From contig NZ_CAMLJQ010000005.1 in NCBI RefSeq assembly GCF_946480305.1, positions 174,535 to 238,534 of the forward strand: DNA of 64,000 bases, given 5' to 3'. The translations under genes and the position numbers were made by a program. The stretch comes from an uncultured Caldimonas sp. Its GTDB lineage: Bacteria > Pseudomonadota > Gammaproteobacteria > Burkholderiales > Burkholderiaceae. The number at the start of each line of letters is the position of its first letter. Position 1 is the first letter of the stretch. The notes below the pieces were generated by a model. The model saw only the letters and a program-made list of their open reading frames with translations. It made no database searches and was not told the DNA's origin. This document shows positions 8,214 through 19,409 of this stretch, piece by piece.

Positions 8214-11162
8214 ATGAAACGCATGCTGATCAACGCGACGCAGCAGGAAGAACGGCGTCTTGCCATCGTCGACGGCCAGAAGCTGCTCGACTTCGAAACC
8301 GAGATCGAAGGCCGCGAACAACGCAAGGGCAACATCTACAAGGCGGTCGTCACGCGCGTCGAGCCTTCGCTCGAAGCGTGCTTCGTCGACTACGGCGAAG
8401 ACCGCCACGGCTTCCTGCCGTTCAAGGAAATCTCGCGCCAGTTCTTCAAGGAGGGCACGGACGTCCGCAACGCCAAGATCTCCGACGCGATCAAGGAGGG
8501 CCAGGAACTGCTGGTCCAGGTCGAGAAGGAAGAACGCGGCAACAAGGGCGCTGCGCTGACCACCTTCATCTCGCTGGCCGGCCGCTACCTGGTGCTGATG
8601 CCCAACAACCCGCGTGGCGGCGGTGTGTCGCGCCGCATCGAGGGTGAAGACCGCGAGGAGCTCAAAGACGCGCTCGACCAGCTGCAGTACCCGAAGGGCA
8701 TGAGCCTGATCGCGCGCACGGCCGGCATCGGCCGCAGCGTCGCCGAGCTGCAGTGGGACCTGAACTACATGCTGCAGCTCTGGACCGCCATCGAAGGCGC
8801 GTCGCAGGCCGGCAAGGGCGCCTTCCTGATCTACCAGGAATCGTCGCTCGTGATCCGCGCGATCCGCGACTACTTCACGTCGGACATCGGCGAGATCCTG
8901 ATCGATACCGACGACATCTACGAGCAGGCGCGGCAGTTCATGCACCACGTGATGCCGGACAACGAGCATCGCGTGAAGCGCTACCGCGACGACGCACCGC
9001 TGTTCTCGCGCTTCCAGATCGAACACCAGATCGAATCGGCCTACTCGCGCACCGTGCAACTGCCCTCCGGCGGCGCGATCGTGATCGACCACACCGAGGC
9101 GCTGGTGTCGATCGACGTGAACTCCGCCCGTGCCACGCGCGGCGGCGACATCGAAGAGACGGCGACCCGCACCAACCTCGAAGCGGCCGACGAGATCGCG
9201 CGCCAGATGCGCCTGCGCGACCTGGGCGGCCTGATCGTCGTGGACTTCATCGACATGGAGGAGTCCAAGAACCGCCGCGAGGTCGAGACCCGGCTGCGCG
9301 ACGCGCTGCGCCAGGACCGCGCCCGCGTTCAGTTCAGCTCCATCAGCAAGTTCGGCCTGCTGGAACTGAGCCGCCAGCGCCTGCGCCCGGCGCTGAGCGA
9401 GGGCTCGCACATCACCTGCCCGCGCTGCAACGGCACCGGCCACATCCGCGACACCGAATCCTCGGCACTGCAGATCCTGCGCATGGTGCAGGAAGAGGCC
9501 ATGAAGGAAAACACCGCCGCGGTGCACGTGCAGGTGCCCGTGGAGGTCACGTCCTTCCTGCTGAACGAAAAGCGCACCGAGATCACGAAGATCGAGTTGA
9601 AGCAGCGCGTGACCGTGCTGCTGGTCCCGAACAAGCACCTCGAAACCCCGAACTACAAGCTCGAGCGCCTGCGCCACGACGATCCGCGCCTGGAGAACCT
9701 GCAGGCCAGCTACTCGATGATCGAGGAGCCGGACGACGAAGTGGGCATCACGCGCCGCGACAAGGGCGGCAAGGCCAAGCAGGAACCGGTGATCAAGGGC
9801 ATCCTGCCGGATCAGCCCGCGCCGCAGGCTCCGCCCAAGCCGGCGCCGGAGCCCGTGGCCGCAGCACCTGCGCCTACCCCGGCACCCGTGCCGGTGGCAG
9901 CAGCACCGGCCGGCGGCGGCTTCTTCGGCTGGCTGAAGAAGTTGCTGGTCGGCGAGCCCCAGCCCGCGCCGGCCCCGGTCGCGGCACCGGCTGCCGAGCC
10001 CGCTCCCGCTGCGAAGGAAGCGCAAGACAACCGCCGCCGCGAGGGCCGCGGCGAGCGAGGTGACCGCCGCGGAGGCCGCGACGGCAACCGCGAAGGTGGT
10101 CGCGAAGGCAACCGGGATGGCCGCCGCGACGGCCGCGACCGCAACCGCGACCAGCAGCGCGCCAAGCCGGCGGCCGACCAGGCGCCGGCAGGCACGGAGG
10201 CTCGCGCCGAAGCGCCGCGCAAGGAGCGCGAGCCCCGCGAAGCCGGTGCGCAAGAGCAGCGCCCGCCGCGCCACGAGGGCCGTCGAGGCCCACGTCCCGA
10301 GCGCGAAGCTGCCCCCGAGACCCTGGAAGCCCCTGCTGAAGTCGGCTTCGCGGACACCGTGCCCCAGGAAGGGGCTGCCGCCGAAGGTGCCGAGCCGCAG
10401 CGCGAGGGCCGTCGCCGTCGCCGCGGAGGCCGTGGCCGCCGCGAACGCGAAGGCATGGAGTCGAGCACCGAGGTGAGCGCCGCCGAAGAGACCAACGAAG
10501 TGGCGCCGCCCTTGAGCGCAGTGAGCGTCACCGGTGAATCGGGTGTGTCCGGCGAGACGGGCGTCACCGGCTATTCCGGTGTGACCGGCGAAACGGGCGT
10601 GACCGGCGACACCGGCATCACGGACCGCGCCATTGCTGGCACGGAAGGCGAAGCCGACGCTGCTCGCGAAGGTGAAGGCCGGCGCCGCGGACGGGGTCGC
10701 GACCGTTATCGCCGCGACCGGCGCGAGCGCGACGGCGAAGGCGAGGCCAACGCGGGTTTCGTGTCGGAAGCCGCGGTGATCGAAGGCGAGACGGGCGATC
10801 TCCCGCTCCCAGAGGCAGCGGCAGCGCCCGAGTACGCCGCCCCGCCGGCAGCAGCCCAGGCTCCGAAACACGAACCGGCGCCGCTGGCAGTCGCTGAGCC
10901 ATTCATCCTGCCGTTGAATGAACTGCGCGAAGTGGCGACCACCGCCGGACTGGAGTGGATCAACTCCGACTCGGAAAAAGTGCGCGCCGCACAGGAGGCC
11001 ATTGCGGCACAACCCGCACCCACCCGCGTCCCGCGCGAACCCAAGCCGGTCGTGACCGTGGACGACGGCCCGCTCGTGCTGGTCGAGACCCGCAAGGATC
11101 TCGCGCAGTTCTCTCTGCCGCTCGACGCAGGCCGCGGCGACGCCTCGCGCCCGCAAGTCTGA
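8214..11162 (+). CDS. rne: Ribonuclease E
   Basis: Endoribonuclease that starts mRNA decay and processes rRNA and tRNA; scaffold of the degradosome. It has 982 residues. The S1 RNA-binding domain spans about residues 37-120, the 5'-sensor and RNase H-like region follow, and the DNase I-like catalytic site has Asp301 (SIDVNS) and Asp344 (VVDFIDM). The Zn-link is Cys402-Pro-Arg-Cys405. After residue 520 comes a disordered Pro/Ala/Arg-rich tail with [14 protein letters not shown] (568-580), which resembles the amphipathic membrane-anchoring helix, Arg-rich RNA-binding blocks, and a collagen-like Gly-X-Y tract (774-803). ATG 8214 follows AAGGAG. Confidence 0.97.
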   Translation: MKRMLINATQQEERRLAIVDGQKLLDFETEIEGREQRKGNIYKAVVTRVEPSLEACFVDYGEDRHGFLPFKEISRQFFKEGTDVRNAKISDAIKEGQELLVQVEKEERGNKGAALTTFISLAGRYLVLMPNNPRGGGVSRRIEGEDREELKDALDQLQYPKGMSLIARTAGIGRSVAELQWDLNYMLQLWTAIEGASQAGKGAFLIYQESSLVIRAIRDYFTSDIGEILIDTDDIYEQARQFMHHVMPDNEHRVKRYRDDAPLFSRFQIEHQIESAYSRTVQLPSGGAIVIDHTEALVSIDVNSARATRGGDIEETATRTNLEAADEIARQMRLRDLGGLIVVDFIDMEESKNRREVETRLRDALRQDRARVQFSSISKFGLLELSRQRLRPALSEGSHITCPRCNGTGHIRDTESSALQILRMVQEEAMKENTAAVHVQVPVEVTSFLLNEKRTEITKIELKQRVTVLLVPNKHLETPNYKLERLRHDDPRLENLQASYSMIEEPDDEVGITRRDKGGKAKQEPVIKGILPDQPAPQAPPKPAPEPVAAAPAPTPAPVPVAAAPAGGGFFGWLKKLLVGEPQPAPAPVAAPAAEPAPAAKEAQDNRRREGRGERGDRRGGRDGNREGGREGNRDGRRDGRDRNRDQQRAKPAADQAPAGTEARAEAPRKEREPREAGAQEQRPPRHEGRRGPRPEREAAPETLEAPAEVGFADTVPQEGAAAEGAEPQREGRRRRRGGRGRREREGMESSTEVSAAEETNEVAPPLSAVSVTGESGVSGETGVTGYSGVTGETGVTGDTGITDRAIAGTEGEADAAREGEGRRRGRGRDRYRRDRRERDGEGEANAGFVSEAAVIEGETGDLPLPEAAAAPEYAAPPAAAQAPKHEPAPLAVAEPFILPLNELREVATTAGLEWINSDSEKVRAAQEAIAAQPAPTRVPREPKPVVTVDDGPLVLVETRKDLAQFSLPLDAGRGDASRPQV
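10533..10622 (+). repeat. Collagen-like Gly-X-Y tract coded within rne
   Basis: Ninety bases coding ten unbroken Gly-X-Y triplets, residues 774-803 of RNase E. The Y position is always Ser or Thr and X is mostly Glu or Val; for example [12 protein letters not shown]. The DNA is an imperfect 18-bp-type repeat (units like ACCGGCGAAACGGGCGTG). It lies between an Arg-rich block and another Arg-rich block in the disordered tail. Confidence 0.8.
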
Positions 11163-11207
11163 CGCGCCAGAGGGCTGGCCCGGCGGGCCGGCCGTAGGCA
11201 TCCGTGA

Positions 11208-11244
11208 AAACGCCGCCTCAGGCTGGGCCTGAGGCGGCGTTTTT
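11208..11244. terminator. Bidirectional intrinsic terminator between rne and nagZ
   Basis: A 17-bp perfect stem (AAAACGCCGCCTCAGGC with its complement at 11228-11244) closes a 3-base loop. It has four A residues on the left and five T residues on the right, so it can stop transcription from both convergent genes. Confidence 0.92.
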
Positions 11245-11269
11245 CATTGGGGCCTCGCAGGCCGGCGAC

Positions 11270-12340
11270 TCAGGGCAAGCGCGCCAGCGCCTGCTGGTAT
11301 GCAGGGTGCAACATCAGTTCGGCCCATGCCAGCGGTGCCGTCTGCGGAAGCAGATCGAGACGGCGGTTCTCGCTCGCTTCGCTGCGTTGCCAGTGCCCCT
11401 CGTCGAGCGCACGCTGTAAGCCGTCGAGCAGTTCGTCGACCGGGGCGCCACCGTTCAGCGACTGGTTGCACAGCAGCACCATGTCGCAGCCGGCGTTCAG
11501 GGCGGCCAGAGCAGCCTGCACGGGCGTGCCTGCCACCGTGGCTCCCTGCATGCTCAGATCGTCGCTGAAGATGGCCCCGGTAAAGCCCAGGCGGGTGCGC
11601 AGGATGTCTTGCAGCCACCGGCTGGAAAAACCGGCAGGGTGCCGGTCGATCTTGGGGTAGATCACATGGGCGGGCATCACCGAGGCCAGCGAGGTGCTCA
11701 GCCATTCGTAAGGCCTGGCGTCGTCTTCGAGGATGGCCTTCAGCGAGCGCTTGTCGACGGGCACGTCGACGTGCGAATCGGCCGCCACATATCCATGACC
11801 GGGAAAGTGCTTGCCGCATGAAGCCATGCCAGCCAGCAGCAGCCCGTGCATCACGCTTTTGGCGAGCAGCGTGGCGACGCGCGCATCCCGGTGGAAGGCC
11901 CGATCGCCGATCACACCGCTCGGACCGTGGTCGAGGTCGAGCACTGGCGTGAAGCTGAGGTCCACGCCGCAGGAGCGCAGTTCGGACGCGAGCACATAGC
12001 CGCAGGCTGTTGCCGCGTCAGTGGCCGTCATGGCGTCGCGCATCCACAACTCGCCGAGCACTCGCATCGGCGGCAGGTGCGTGAACCCGTCGGTGCGAAA
12101 GCGCTGGACCCGGCCGCCTTCATGGTCGACGCAGATCAGCACATCGGGACGGATCGCCTTGATCTCGGCCGTCAGCTCGGTGAGCTGCAAACGGCTTTCC
12201 CAGTTGCGCGCAAACAGGATCAGCCCCCCGGTGAGCGGGTGCTGAAGTCGGCGCCGATCGTCGGCGTCGAGCGTGGTGCCTGCGATGTCGAGCACCACCG
12301 GCGCGTGCGAGATGTCGTCGTTGCGGTTCATCGGATTCAT
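11270..12340 (-). CDS. nagZ: Beta-N-acetylhexosaminidase NagZ (glycoside hydrolase family 3)
   Basis: Cytosolic enzyme of peptidoglycan recycling. It removes N-acetylglucosamine from GlcNAc-anhydroMurNAc peptides. The 356-residue TIM-barrel protein shows [11 protein letters not shown], the KHFPGHG motif whose His acts as acid/base, and the SDDLSMQG loop that carries the nucleophile Asp. Start 12340 overlaps the acpS stop as ATGA; a second in-frame ATG lies 9 bp downstream. It is the last gene of the long minus-strand lepA-to-nagZ group. Confidence 0.96.
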   Translation of the reverse strand: MNPMNRNDDISHAPVVLDIAGTTLDADDRRRLQHPLTGGLILFARNWESRLQLTELTAEIKAIRPDVLICVDHEGGRVQRFRTDGFTHLPPMRVLGELWMRDAMTATDAATACGYVLASELRSCGVDLSFTPVLDLDHGPSGVIGDRAFHRDARVATLLAKSVMHGLLLAGMASCGKHFPGHGYVAADSHVDVPVDKRSLKAILEDDARPYEWLSTSLASVMPAHVIYPKIDRHPAGFSSRWLQDILRTRLGFTGAIFSDDLSMQGATVAGTPVQAALAALNAGCDMVLLCNQSLNGGAPVDELLDGLQRALDEGHWQRSEASENRRLDLLPQTAPLAWAELMLHPAYQQALARLP

Positions 12341-12732
12341 TCTTTCGTTTCGACCACGACGAAGCTCGCCGCGTATTCGGACTCATCGGTCACTGTCACG
12401 TGCGCGCGCAGCCCGCGCGCGTCGAACCAGGCGGCCAGTGGGCCGTGCAGGCGGATCTCGGGCTTGCCGCTCGGTGCCTTCACCACCTCGCAATCGCGCC
12501 AGGTCATCGGCATGCGCATGCCCAAGCCGATGGCCTTGGAAAATGCTTCCTTGGCAGAGAAGCGGGTGGCGAGGTAGGCAATGCCGCGCGCAGGCACCTT
12601 GGCGTAGCGGCTCCGAAACACCTCGATTTCATGCGGGCCGAGCACCTTTTCGGCAAACCGCTCGCCGCGCCGCTCCCACGTGGCGCGCATCCGGCGGATG
12701 TCGCAGATGTCCGTGCCGATGCCGTAGATCAT
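12337..12732 (-). CDS. acpS: Holo-[acyl-carrier-protein] synthase
   Basis: Transfers 4'-phosphopantetheine from coenzyme A to acyl carrier protein; its target acpP lies about 13 kb away in this window. The 131-residue protein has the two AcpS signatures: [11 protein letters not shown] with the Mg-binding Asp at residue 8, and [13 protein letters not shown] with the Mg-binding Glu. It overlaps pdxJ upstream and nagZ downstream by ATGA stop-starts, so the three are translationally coupled. Confidence 0.97.
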   Translation of the reverse strand: MIYGIGTDICDIRRMRATWERRGERFAEKVLGPHEIEVFRSRYAKVPARGIAYLATRFSAKEAFSKAIGLGMRMPMTWRDCEVVKAPSGKPEIRLHGPLAAWFDARGLRAHVTVTDESEYAASFVVVETKE

Positions 12733-13526
12733 GCGCCGGCCGTCCGAGCGCGAACGGCTTCTGCCTTGAAGTCGGCAATGGCCTGCCTCAGGCCCACGAA
12801 CAGCGCATGGCCGACCAGGGCATGACCGATGTGCAGCTCCGCCACCTCGGGCAGTGCCGCCACGGCCGATGTGCTGCTCGGGAATGGATGCGGCGCCGGC
12901 TCAGGCCACACCGCCAGGCCGTGCCCGGCATTTGTCTGCAGCCCCAGCGAGCGGCCCAGCCGCAGGCCTTCTCGCAGGCGCTGCATCTCGACCTCCATCT
13001 GCGCGCGGTCCTGCTGCCACCATGCGTTGGCGTAGGCTCCGGTGTGCAGCTCGATGCACGGAGTTCCGGCCTGGGCGCTCGCTTCGATCTGACGGGCATC
13101 GGCGCCGATGAACAGCGACACGCGGCATCCGGCCGCACGCAGGCGGGTGCAAGCATCCTTCACCCGATCGAACTGCCCCGCCACGTCGAGGCCACCCTCG
13201 GTGGTGATCTCCTGCCGCCGCTCGGGCACCAGGCACACATGCTCCGGTCGCACCCGTTCAATGATGCCGAGCATCTCGTCCGTCACTGCGGCCTCGAAAT
13301 TCAAGGGCACCTGCATCGCGGCCTTCAGGCGGTCCACGTCTTCGTCGCGGATGTGACGTCGGTCTTCACGCAAGTGGAAGGTGATGATCTCGGCCCCCGC
13401 TTCGACCGCGAGCAGTGCAGCTGCAACCGGGTCGGGAAAGCGGCCTCCCCGCGCATTGCGCAGGGTCGCGACATGGTCGATGTTCACGCCCAGCAAGGGC
13501 GCATTCGGGGCTCCGGCGAAGATCAT
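12729..13526 (-). CDS. pdxJ: Pyridoxine 5'-phosphate synthase
   Basis: Last step of DXP-dependent vitamin B6 synthesis: joins 1-deoxyxylulose 5-phosphate and 3-amino-2-oxopropyl phosphate. The 265-residue product begins [32 protein letters not shown] (family start [11 protein letters not shown]) and contains [10 protein letters not shown], the ELHTGAYA stretch and NAGHGL near the phosphate site. The frame is open for another 111 bp upstream, but the ATG at 13526 overlaps the recO stop as ATGA and fits the family length. Confidence 0.96.
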   Translation of the reverse strand: MIFAGAPNAPLLGVNIDHVATLRNARGGRFPDPVAAALLAVEAGAEIITFHLREDRRHIRDEDVDRLKAAMQVPLNFEAAVTDEMLGIIERVRPEHVCLVPERRQEITTEGGLDVAGQFDRVKDACTRLRAAGCRVSLFIGADARQIEASAQAGTPCIELHTGAYANAWWQQDRAQMEVEMQRLREGLRLGRSLGLQTNAGHGLAVWPEPAPHPFPSSTSAVAALPEVAELHIGHALVGHALFVGLRQAIADFKAEAVRARTAGA

Positions 13527-14311
13527 TTGCTTTGCAGTTCCATCATCAGTTGCCGAGTACGCAGGACCGGCGTTCCCAGATGATAGTGAAGCAGTTGCCG
13601 CAACATGGCCTTGAGCCCTGGCAGCGCCGTGGCGCATGCCTGCTGCAAGGCTTCGAGCGAGCCGGCATCGAGTGCCTGCTGCAGCTCTTGCAGGGTGGCT
13701 CCTGGCAGCGCTCCCTCGGTGCGATGGGACTCGATCACGCCGCCTTCGCCGTGCAGCACGTAGCGTGCGTCGGGCGACACCGGCGCCAGTGTCAGCGTCG
13801 ACGCCGCCAGATCCGGCAGCACGCCGATTTCGCGCAGCAGCAGGAACTCGAAGGCGCGCAGCGCCGCCTGGACGCGTTGTTCGGATTCGGCAGCGAGATA
13901 CGGCAGCGTCGACGCATAGGCGTCGAACAGCCCCGGGTGCGGGTCAGCCCTTGCCAGCAGCTTCATCAGCAGCTCGTTCAGATAGAAGCCGGTCAACAGC
14001 GGCGCGCCCGTGAGCATCGCCGCACCGCCCGCCCATTCGGCGGACTTCAGCGTGTGCACTTCGCCGCCATCCTCCTCGCGGCTGCTGAAGCCCACGAGCA
14101 GCCGTTGGAACGGCAGCAGCACCGAACGCAACTGCGAATAAGGCCGCTTTGCTCCCTTCGCGACGACCGCCACCCGCCCATGGTCGCGGGTGAACACATC
14201 GAGGATCAGGCTGGACTCGCTCCAGTCGTACCGGTGCAGCACGTAGGCCGGCTGCGCCTGTACGCGAAACATGGCACGGGCACCGGTGCCCCGGGAGCGC
14301 GAAGTTGCCAT
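13523..14311 (-). CDS. recO: DNA repair protein RecO
   Basis: Recombination mediator of the RecFOR pathway, loading RecA on SSB-coated single-stranded DNA. The 262-residue protein has the N-terminal OB fold (YVLHRYDWSESSLILDVFTRDHGRVAVVAKG region) and a helical C-terminal domain ending LHYHLGTPVLRTRQL. The zinc-binding cysteine cluster of some RecO proteins is absent, as in many proteobacteria. It sits between era and pdxJ, its usual place in the rnc-era-recO-pdxJ string. Confidence 0.94.
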   Translation of the reverse strand: MATSRSRGTGARAMFRVQAQPAYVLHRYDWSESSLILDVFTRDHGRVAVVAKGAKRPYSQLRSVLLPFQRLLVGFSSREEDGGEVHTLKSAEWAGGAAMLTGAPLLTGFYLNELLMKLLARADPHPGLFDAYASTLPYLAAESEQRVQAALRAFEFLLLREIGVLPDLAASTLTLAPVSPDARYVLHGEGGVIESHRTEGALPGATLQELQQALDAGSLEALQQACATALPGLKAMLRQLLHYHLGTPVLRTRQLMMELQSK

Positions 14312-14343
14312 GGCGTCACCGGGTCGATGTCAGGCGCCCGCGC

Positions 14344-15288
14344 TCACTCGTAGCCATAGCTGCGAAGACGCTCCTCGTCATCTGCCCAGCCAGAGCGGAC
14401 CTTGACCCACAGTTCAAGGAACACCTTGGCGTCCATGAGCTTCTCGAGTTCCTGCCGGGCTTCGGTGCCGATGCGCTTGAGCCGCTCGCCGCCGTCGCCG
14501 ATCACCATGCCCTTGTGGGCGTCACGCTCGACGATGATGGTCGCCGCGATGCGACGCAGGTTGCCCTCTTCCTCGAACTTGTCGATGACCACGGTCGACG
14601 TGTAGGGCAGCTCGTCGCCGGTCAGGCGGAACAGCTTCTCGCGCACGATCTCGCTGGCCAGGAAGCGCTCGCTGCGGTCGGTGAGCGCCTCCTCCTCGTA
14701 CCACCATGGCTGCTCCGGCAGGTATGGCCGCACGATCTCCAGCAGGCGCTTCACGTCCTCGGGTCGCTTCGCGGTCAGCGGCACAAACTCCGAGAACGGG
14801 TGCCTCTCCTGCATGCCCTTGAGCCAGGGCGCAAGTTCGGCGCGCCGCACCACCTTGTCGAGCTTGTTGGCGACCAGCACCGTCGGTTTGCCCTCGGGAA
14901 TGAGCGACAGCACCTTCGCATCATCCAGCCCGAAGCGCCCCGCCTCGACCACGAACAGCACCACATCGACGTCGCTCACCGATGACAGCACCGTGCGGTT
15001 CAGCGTGCGGTTCAACGCGTTGCTGTGGCGCGTCTGGAAGCCGGGGGTGTCGACGAACACGTACTGGGCATCACCCACCGTGCGAATGCCGGTGATGCGG
15101 TGGCGCGTTGTCTGCGCCTTGCGCGACGTGATGCTGACCTTCTGGCCCACCAGCGCGTTCAACAGCGTCGACTTGCCCACATTGGGCCGTCCGACGATCG
15201 CAATCAGCCCGCAGCGTTGCCCACTGTCGGCCGGCCCGGTGTCATCGCCCGCGGGCGAAGGGTTGGAGTCCACGTTCACGCTTTCCAT
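14344..15288 (-). CDS. era: GTPase Era
   Basis: Essential GTPase that binds the 3' end of 16S rRNA and helps mature the 30S subunit. It has 314 residues, with a roughly 27-residue N-terminal extension, P-loop GRPNVGKST (33-41), switch II DTPGF, and NKLD, followed by a KH RNA-binding domain with [15 protein letters not shown]. It follows rnc by 35 bp on the same strand, matching its functional link with rRNA processing. Confidence 0.97.
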   Translation of the reverse strand: MESVNVDSNPSPAGDDTGPADSGQRCGLIAIVGRPNVGKSTLLNALVGQKVSITSRKAQTTRHRITGIRTVGDAQYVFVDTPGFQTRHSNALNRTLNRTVLSSVSDVDVVLFVVEAGRFGLDDAKVLSLIPEGKPTVLVANKLDKVVRRAELAPWLKGMQERHPFSEFVPLTAKRPEDVKRLLEIVRPYLPEQPWWYEEEALTDRSERFLASEIVREKLFRLTGDELPYTSTVVIDKFEEEGNLRRIAATIIVERDAHKGMVIGDGGERLKRIGTEARQELEKLMDAKVFLELWVKVRSGWADDEERLRSYGYE

Positions 15289-15323
15289 CGCAGCAGATGC
15301 TGCATCGCAAAAAATTCGGCCGA

Positions 15324-16007
15324 TCAGCGACCGGTCGTCTTGAGTTTAGCGAGCACCGCCTGCGCCGCCATTTGTTCGGCCGCCCGGCGGGAATTGCCAT
15401 GACCGTTCTCGACCATGGAGAACGACGGCACGCTGCAACTCACGACGAACTGCTGCTGGTGCGCATGACCGCGCGTGGCCACGATCGCATAAGTCGGCAC
15501 CGGGAGCTTGCGCGCCTGCAGCCATTCCTGCAGTTCGGTTTTCGCATCCTTCGAACTGCTGCGCAGGTCCGGCTCGGTCAACAGCGGCGCAAACAGCCGC
15601 TGCACCAGCTCACGGGCCGCCTCGAAGCCGCCATCGAGATAGACGGCACCGAAAACGGCCTCCAACGCGTCAGCCAGGATCGACGGCCGCTGCGCCCCAC
15701 CGCTGCGCGCCTCCCCTTCGCCGAGGCGCAGGCACGCGGGCAAGTCGAGCGTCAAAGCAATGCGATGCAGGGAGTCCTGCTTGACGAGGTTGGCGCGCAC
15801 ACGCGAGAGGTCGCCCTCGTCGGAGCCCGAGAAGCGCTCGTACAACAGGCCCGACATCGCGAGGCCGAGCACCGAATCGCCCAGGAATTCGAGCCGTTCG
15901 TTGTGATCGGCGCCGTAGCTGCGGTGCGTCAGCGCACGACCGAGCAGCGCCGGGTTGTGGAATCGGTACTGGAGGCGGTGCTCCAGCGCACTGACAGCCT
16001 CGCTCAC
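15324..16007 (-). CDS. rnc: Ribonuclease III
   Basis: Double-strand-specific endoribonuclease for rRNA precursors and structured RNAs. The 227-residue protein has the signature [12 protein letters not shown] with the metal-binding Glu/Asp, a second acidic pair in [16 protein letters not shown], and a C-terminal dsRNA-binding domain (about 152-225, ending [14 protein letters not shown]). The start is GTG at 16007. It is downstream of lepB and the DUF4845 gene. Confidence 0.96.
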   Translation of the reverse strand: MSEAVSALEHRLQYRFHNPALLGRALTHRSYGADHNERLEFLGDSVLGLAMSGLLYERFSGSDEGDLSRVRANLVKQDSLHRIALTLDLPACLRLGEGEARSGGAQRPSILADALEAVFGAVYLDGGFEAARELVQRLFAPLLTEPDLRSSSKDAKTELQEWLQARKLPVPTYAIVATRGHAHQQQFVVSCSVPSFSMVENGHGNSRRAAEQMAAQAVLAKLKTTGR

Positions 16008-16052
16008 GTGTCGCCGTCCGTCATCGACTCCGGCAAGGCATCCCGTTCGGAC

Positions 16053-16418
16053 TCATGGCTTCGAACTGCCGGAATACTTGATCAACAGGTAGACCGGCTC
16101 GACCAGAACGATTTCCTTGTCGTAGGCAAAGCTCACGACGATGCGGTCGTTTTCCTTCGTGATCTCGAGATCCTTGCCGGTGATCGAGTCGATCGAGTAA
16201 TCGATCTGGCGCTGGCGCTCGAAGGCTGCACGGATCTCGGGGACGGTCGTTCCGCCCTCCTGGGCGACCTTGTTCACGGCCTTCTGGATCGTCCAGTACT
16301 CGTTGAGCGTGGGAAACACCTTCATCACGATCAATGCCACCACGCCGATGAGCACCGCCCAGAACAGCAAACCGATCAGGGTGACGCCGCGCTGCGCGCG
16401 CCGGGAAACCAGGGTCAT
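16053..16418 (-). CDS. DUF4845 single-pass membrane protein
   Basis: Small conserved protein of 121 residues, found between lepB and rnc in many betaproteobacteria and of unknown function. The N-terminus is RRAQRGVTLIGLLFWAVLIGVVALIVMKVFPTL: a basic stretch then a membrane segment (residues 10-30) that resembles a type IV pilin-like start, though no prepilin peptidase glycine-glutamate site is clear. The rest is a small extracytoplasmic domain. ATG 16418 is preceded by GAGGAGG; an in-frame ATG 51 bp upstream overlaps lepB and is less likely. Confidence 0.85.
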   Translation of the reverse strand: MTLVSRRAQRGVTLIGLLFWAVLIGVVALIVMKVFPTLNEYWTIQKAVNKVAQEGGTTVPEIRAAFERQRQIDYSIDSITGKDLEITKENDRIVVSFAYDKEIVLVEPVYLLIKYSGSSKP

Positions 16419-16465
16419 CGTGAACCTCCTCGAACGTGTAGGCATGGCCGGCAGGATTTGCGGCA

Positions 16466-17431
16466 TCACTGAAACGAACCGATACGGCCGAGATTACCCA
16501 AATTCATCCAGATCAAAAAGGCCTTGCCGACGATGTTCTCGTCTGGCACGAAGCCCCAGAAGCGCGAGTCCTGCGAATCGTCACGGTTGTCGCCCATCAT
16601 GAAGTAGTGGCCTGGCGGCACCTTGCAGGTCACGCCTTCGGCGCTGTAGGTGCAGTTTTCACTGTAGCGAAAGCTCTCTACCCCGATCACGAACGGCGCC
16701 GCGTCCTTGTAGTTCAGCACGCGGTGCTCGACGTCACCCAGTTTTTCCGAGAAGAGCTGCGCGTAGCGACGGCGATCCTCGTTGTAGTACTCGCCAAGGG
16801 GCTGCATCGGCACCGGTTGGCCGTTGATCGTCAGTCGCTTGTTCAGGTACGCCACCTCATCACCCGGCACGCCAACCACGCGCTTGATGTAGTCCACACG
16901 GGTGTCCTTCGGATAGCGGAACACCATGACGTCGCCACGCTGCGGCACGTTGTTGTCGATGATCTTCTTGTTGATCACCGGCAAACGAATGCCGTAGTGG
17001 TACTTGTTCACCAGGATCAGGTCGCCCACCAACAGCGTCGGAATCATCGACCCTGAAGGGATCTTGAAGGGCTCGAACAGGAACGAGCGCAACAGGAAGA
17101 CGATGCAGATCACCGGGAACAGCCCGGCCGTCCAATCGAGCCACCACGGTTGCATCAGCAGTCGCTCGCGGGCCTCCTGCACATTGCCGTCAACCCGCTC
17201 GATGCCTTGCCGAGCCAGTTCCGCACGGCGGGCGGCGTCCTGCGTCTCCAGCGCCTGCGCTGCGCGACGGCGGCGGGGCAGGAAGTAGAAGCGTTCGGCG
17301 AGCCAGTACGCCAGCGTCACCACCGTCAGGACGAACAGCAGCAACGAGAAGTTGCCGTACCACGCATCGAAATACCAGCCGCCCAGGTAAACGATCAGGC
17401 AGGCGTACAAGGCTCCAGTGAGCAGTCCCAT
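16466..17431 (-). CDS. lepB: Signal peptidase I
   Basis: Inner-membrane protease that removes signal peptides from exported proteins. It has 321 residues with two N-terminal membrane segments (about 3-20 and 28-48), a cytoplasmic Arg-rich loop, a third hydrophobic segment near 105-118, then the periplasmic catalytic domain. Catalytic Ser128 is in PSGSMIPT and the general base Lys183 in YIKRVVGVPGD. Box E is GDNRDDSQDSRFWG. It follows lepA by 21 bp, the classic lepA-lepB operon. Confidence 0.97.
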   Translation of the reverse strand: MGLLTGALYACLIVYLGGWYFDAWYGNFSLLLFVLTVVTLAYWLAERFYFLPRRRRAAQALETQDAARRAELARQGIERVDGNVQEARERLLMQPWWLDWTAGLFPVICIVFLLRSFLFEPFKIPSGSMIPTLLVGDLILVNKYHYGIRLPVINKKIIDNNVPQRGDVMVFRYPKDTRVDYIKRVVGVPGDEVAYLNKRLTINGQPVPMQPLGEYYNEDRRRYAQLFSEKLGDVEHRVLNYKDAAPFVIGVESFRYSENCTYSAEGVTCKVPPGHYFMMGDNRDDSQDSRFWGFVPDENIVGKAFLIWMNLGNLGRIGSFQ

Positions 17432-17452
17432 CCAGGCTCCAGAGAAGGGGGA

Positions 17453-19261
17453 TCAGTCGTCGACTTGAAGGATGGCCAGGAAGGCTTCCTGCGGCACTTC
17501 CACGGTGCCGATCTGCTTCATCCGTTTCTTGCCGGCTTTTTGTTTTTCCAGCAACTTGCGCTTGCGGGTGATGTCACCGCCGTAGCATTTTGCCAGCACG
17601 TTCTTGCGCAGCGCCTTGATCGTCTCGCGGGCGATGATGTTCGCACCAATCGCTGCCTGGATCGCCACGTCGTACATCTGGCGTGGAATCTGCTCGCGCA
17701 TCTTCGCGGCCACCGCACGACCGCGGTACTGGCTCTGGCTGCGGTGGACGATGATGGACAGCGCATCGACGCGGTCGCCATTGATCAGGATGTCCACCTT
17801 CACGACATCGGCTGCGCGGTACTCCTTGAACTCGTAGTCCATCGACGCGTAGCCGCGCGAGACCGATTTCAGCTTGTCGAAGAAGTCGAGCACGATCTCC
17901 GCCAGCGGCATCTCGTAGGTGAGCATGACCTGGCGACCGTGATAGGCCATGTTGATCTGGACACCGCGCTTCTGGTTGGCCAGCGTCATCACCGGGCCGA
18001 CGTAGTCCTGCGGCATGTACAGGTGTACCGTGACGATGGGCTCGCGGATCTCGCGGATGCGGCCCAGGTCGGGCATCTTGGACGGGTTCTCGACCGGGAT
18101 GACTTCGCCGCTGTTCAGCTCGACCTCATAGATCACGCTGGGCGCGGTCGTGATGAGATCCTGATCGAACTCCCGCTCCAGCCGCTCCTGCACGATCTCC
18201 ATGTGCAGCAAACCGAGGAAGCCGCAGCGGAACCCAAAGCCCAGCGCCTGGGACACCTCGGGCTCGTAGCGCAGCGACGAGTCGTTCAACTTGAGCTTTT
18301 CCAGCGCGTCGCGCAACTGGTCGTATTCGCTCGCCTCGGTCGGGTACAGGCCCGCGAACACCTGCGGCTGGATTTCCTTGAAGCCTGGCAGCGGCTCGGT
18401 CGCCGGACCCAGGTTGTTGGGAAGCTTCTTCTCGAGCGTGATCGTGTCGCCGACCTTTGCAGCCTGCAGTTCCTTGATGCCCGCGATGATGAATCCCACC
18501 TCGCCAGCATTCAACGCATCACGCGGAACCGACTTCGGCGTGAACACCCCCAGCTGCTCGGCGTTGTAGGCAGCGCTGGTCGCCATCATCTTGATGCGCT
18601 CACCCTTCTTGAGCTGGCCGTCGACCACTCGCACCAGCATCACGACGCCAACGTAGTTGTCGAACCACGAATCGATGATCACGGCACGCAGCGGCGCCTC
18701 GGGATTGCCACGCGGCGGCGGCATGCGGGTGATGACGGCTTCGAGGATTTCGTCGATCCCCTCGCCCGTTTTGGCCGAACACGGGATGGCGTCCGTCGCG
18801 TCGATGCCGATCACGTCCTCGATCTCGGCCTTGGCACGATCAGGGTCGGCCTGCGGCAGGTCCATCTTGTTCAGCACCGGCACCACTTCCACGCCGAGCT
18901 CGATGGCCGTGTAGCAGTTGGCGACCGTCTGCGCTTCGACGCCCTGGCTTGCGTCGACGACCAGCAGCGCGCCTTCGCATGCCGAGAGCGAGCGGCTCAC
19001 TTCGTAGCTGAAGTCGACGTGCCCGGGCGTGTCGATCAGATTGAGGTTGTAGACCTTGCCGTCTCGCGCCGTGTACTGCAACGCGGCGGTCTGCGCCTTG
19101 ATCGTGATGCCGCGTTCGCGCTCGATGTCCATCGAGTCGAGCACCTGCGCCTCCATCTCGCGATCACTCAATCCGCCGCAGCGTTGGATCAGACGGTCGG
19201 CGAGAGTCGACTTGCCGTGGTCGATGTGGGCAATGATGGAGAAATTGCGGATGTGGTTCAT
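17453..19261 (-). CDS. lepA: Elongation factor 4 (LepA)
   Basis: Ribosome-bound translational GTPase related to EF-G. The 602-residue protein has the G domain ([21 protein letters not shown]), domain II, two EF-G-like domains and the LepA-specific C-terminal domain with [19 protein letters not shown]. The ATG at 19261 gives the usual N-terminus [18 protein letters not shown]; another start 18 bp upstream is possible. It begins the lepA-lepB-DUF4845-rnc-era-recO-pdxJ-acpS-nagZ run. Confidence 0.97.
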   Translation of the reverse strand: MNHIRNFSIIAHIDHGKSTLADRLIQRCGGLSDREMEAQVLDSMDIERERGITIKAQTAALQYTARDGKVYNLNLIDTPGHVDFSYEVSRSLSACEGALLVVDASQGVEAQTVANCYTAIELGVEVVPVLNKMDLPQADPDRAKAEIEDVIGIDATDAIPCSAKTGEGIDEILEAVITRMPPPRGNPEAPLRAVIIDSWFDNYVGVVMLVRVVDGQLKKGERIKMMATSAAYNAEQLGVFTPKSVPRDALNAGEVGFIIAGIKELQAAKVGDTITLEKKLPNNLGPATEPLPGFKEIQPQVFAGLYPTEASEYDQLRDALEKLKLNDSSLRYEPEVSQALGFGFRCGFLGLLHMEIVQERLEREFDQDLITTAPSVIYEVELNSGEVIPVENPSKMPDLGRIREIREPIVTVHLYMPQDYVGPVMTLANQKRGVQINMAYHGRQVMLTYEMPLAEIVLDFFDKLKSVSRGYASMDYEFKEYRAADVVKVDILINGDRVDALSIIVHRSQSQYRGRAVAAKMREQIPRQMYDVAIQAAIGANIIARETIKALRKNVLAKCYGGDITRKRKLLEKQKAGKKRMKQIGTVEVPQEAFLAILQVDD

Positions 19262-19375
19262 GAGAGCGATCAAGTGCATCGAGCGCGGACGATGGGTCTA
19301 ACACCCGTCGAGACGACACGGCACGGCCTGCGGTGTGGCCTTCTCCGCTACACGTCGCAAGCAGGGAGGAGACCT

Positions 19376-19409
19376 AAAAAAAAGGCGCGTCGAATCGGCG
19401 ACGCGCCTT
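19376..19409 (-). terminator. Intrinsic terminator in the mucD-lepA gap
   Basis: Perfect 11-bp stem AAGGCGCGTCG/CGACGCGCCTT with a 6-base loop, followed on the minus strand by eight U residues. It lies 115 bp upstream of lepA, so it stops a transcript that is neither mucD (which has its own terminator) nor lepA. Confidence 0.88.

Noticed and set aside
7824..11201. Minus-strand open frame of 1125 codons opposite rne
   Set aside because: It is a shadow of rne caused by strong third-position GC bias. Its composition is that of a reverse frame, and rne is certain on the other strand.
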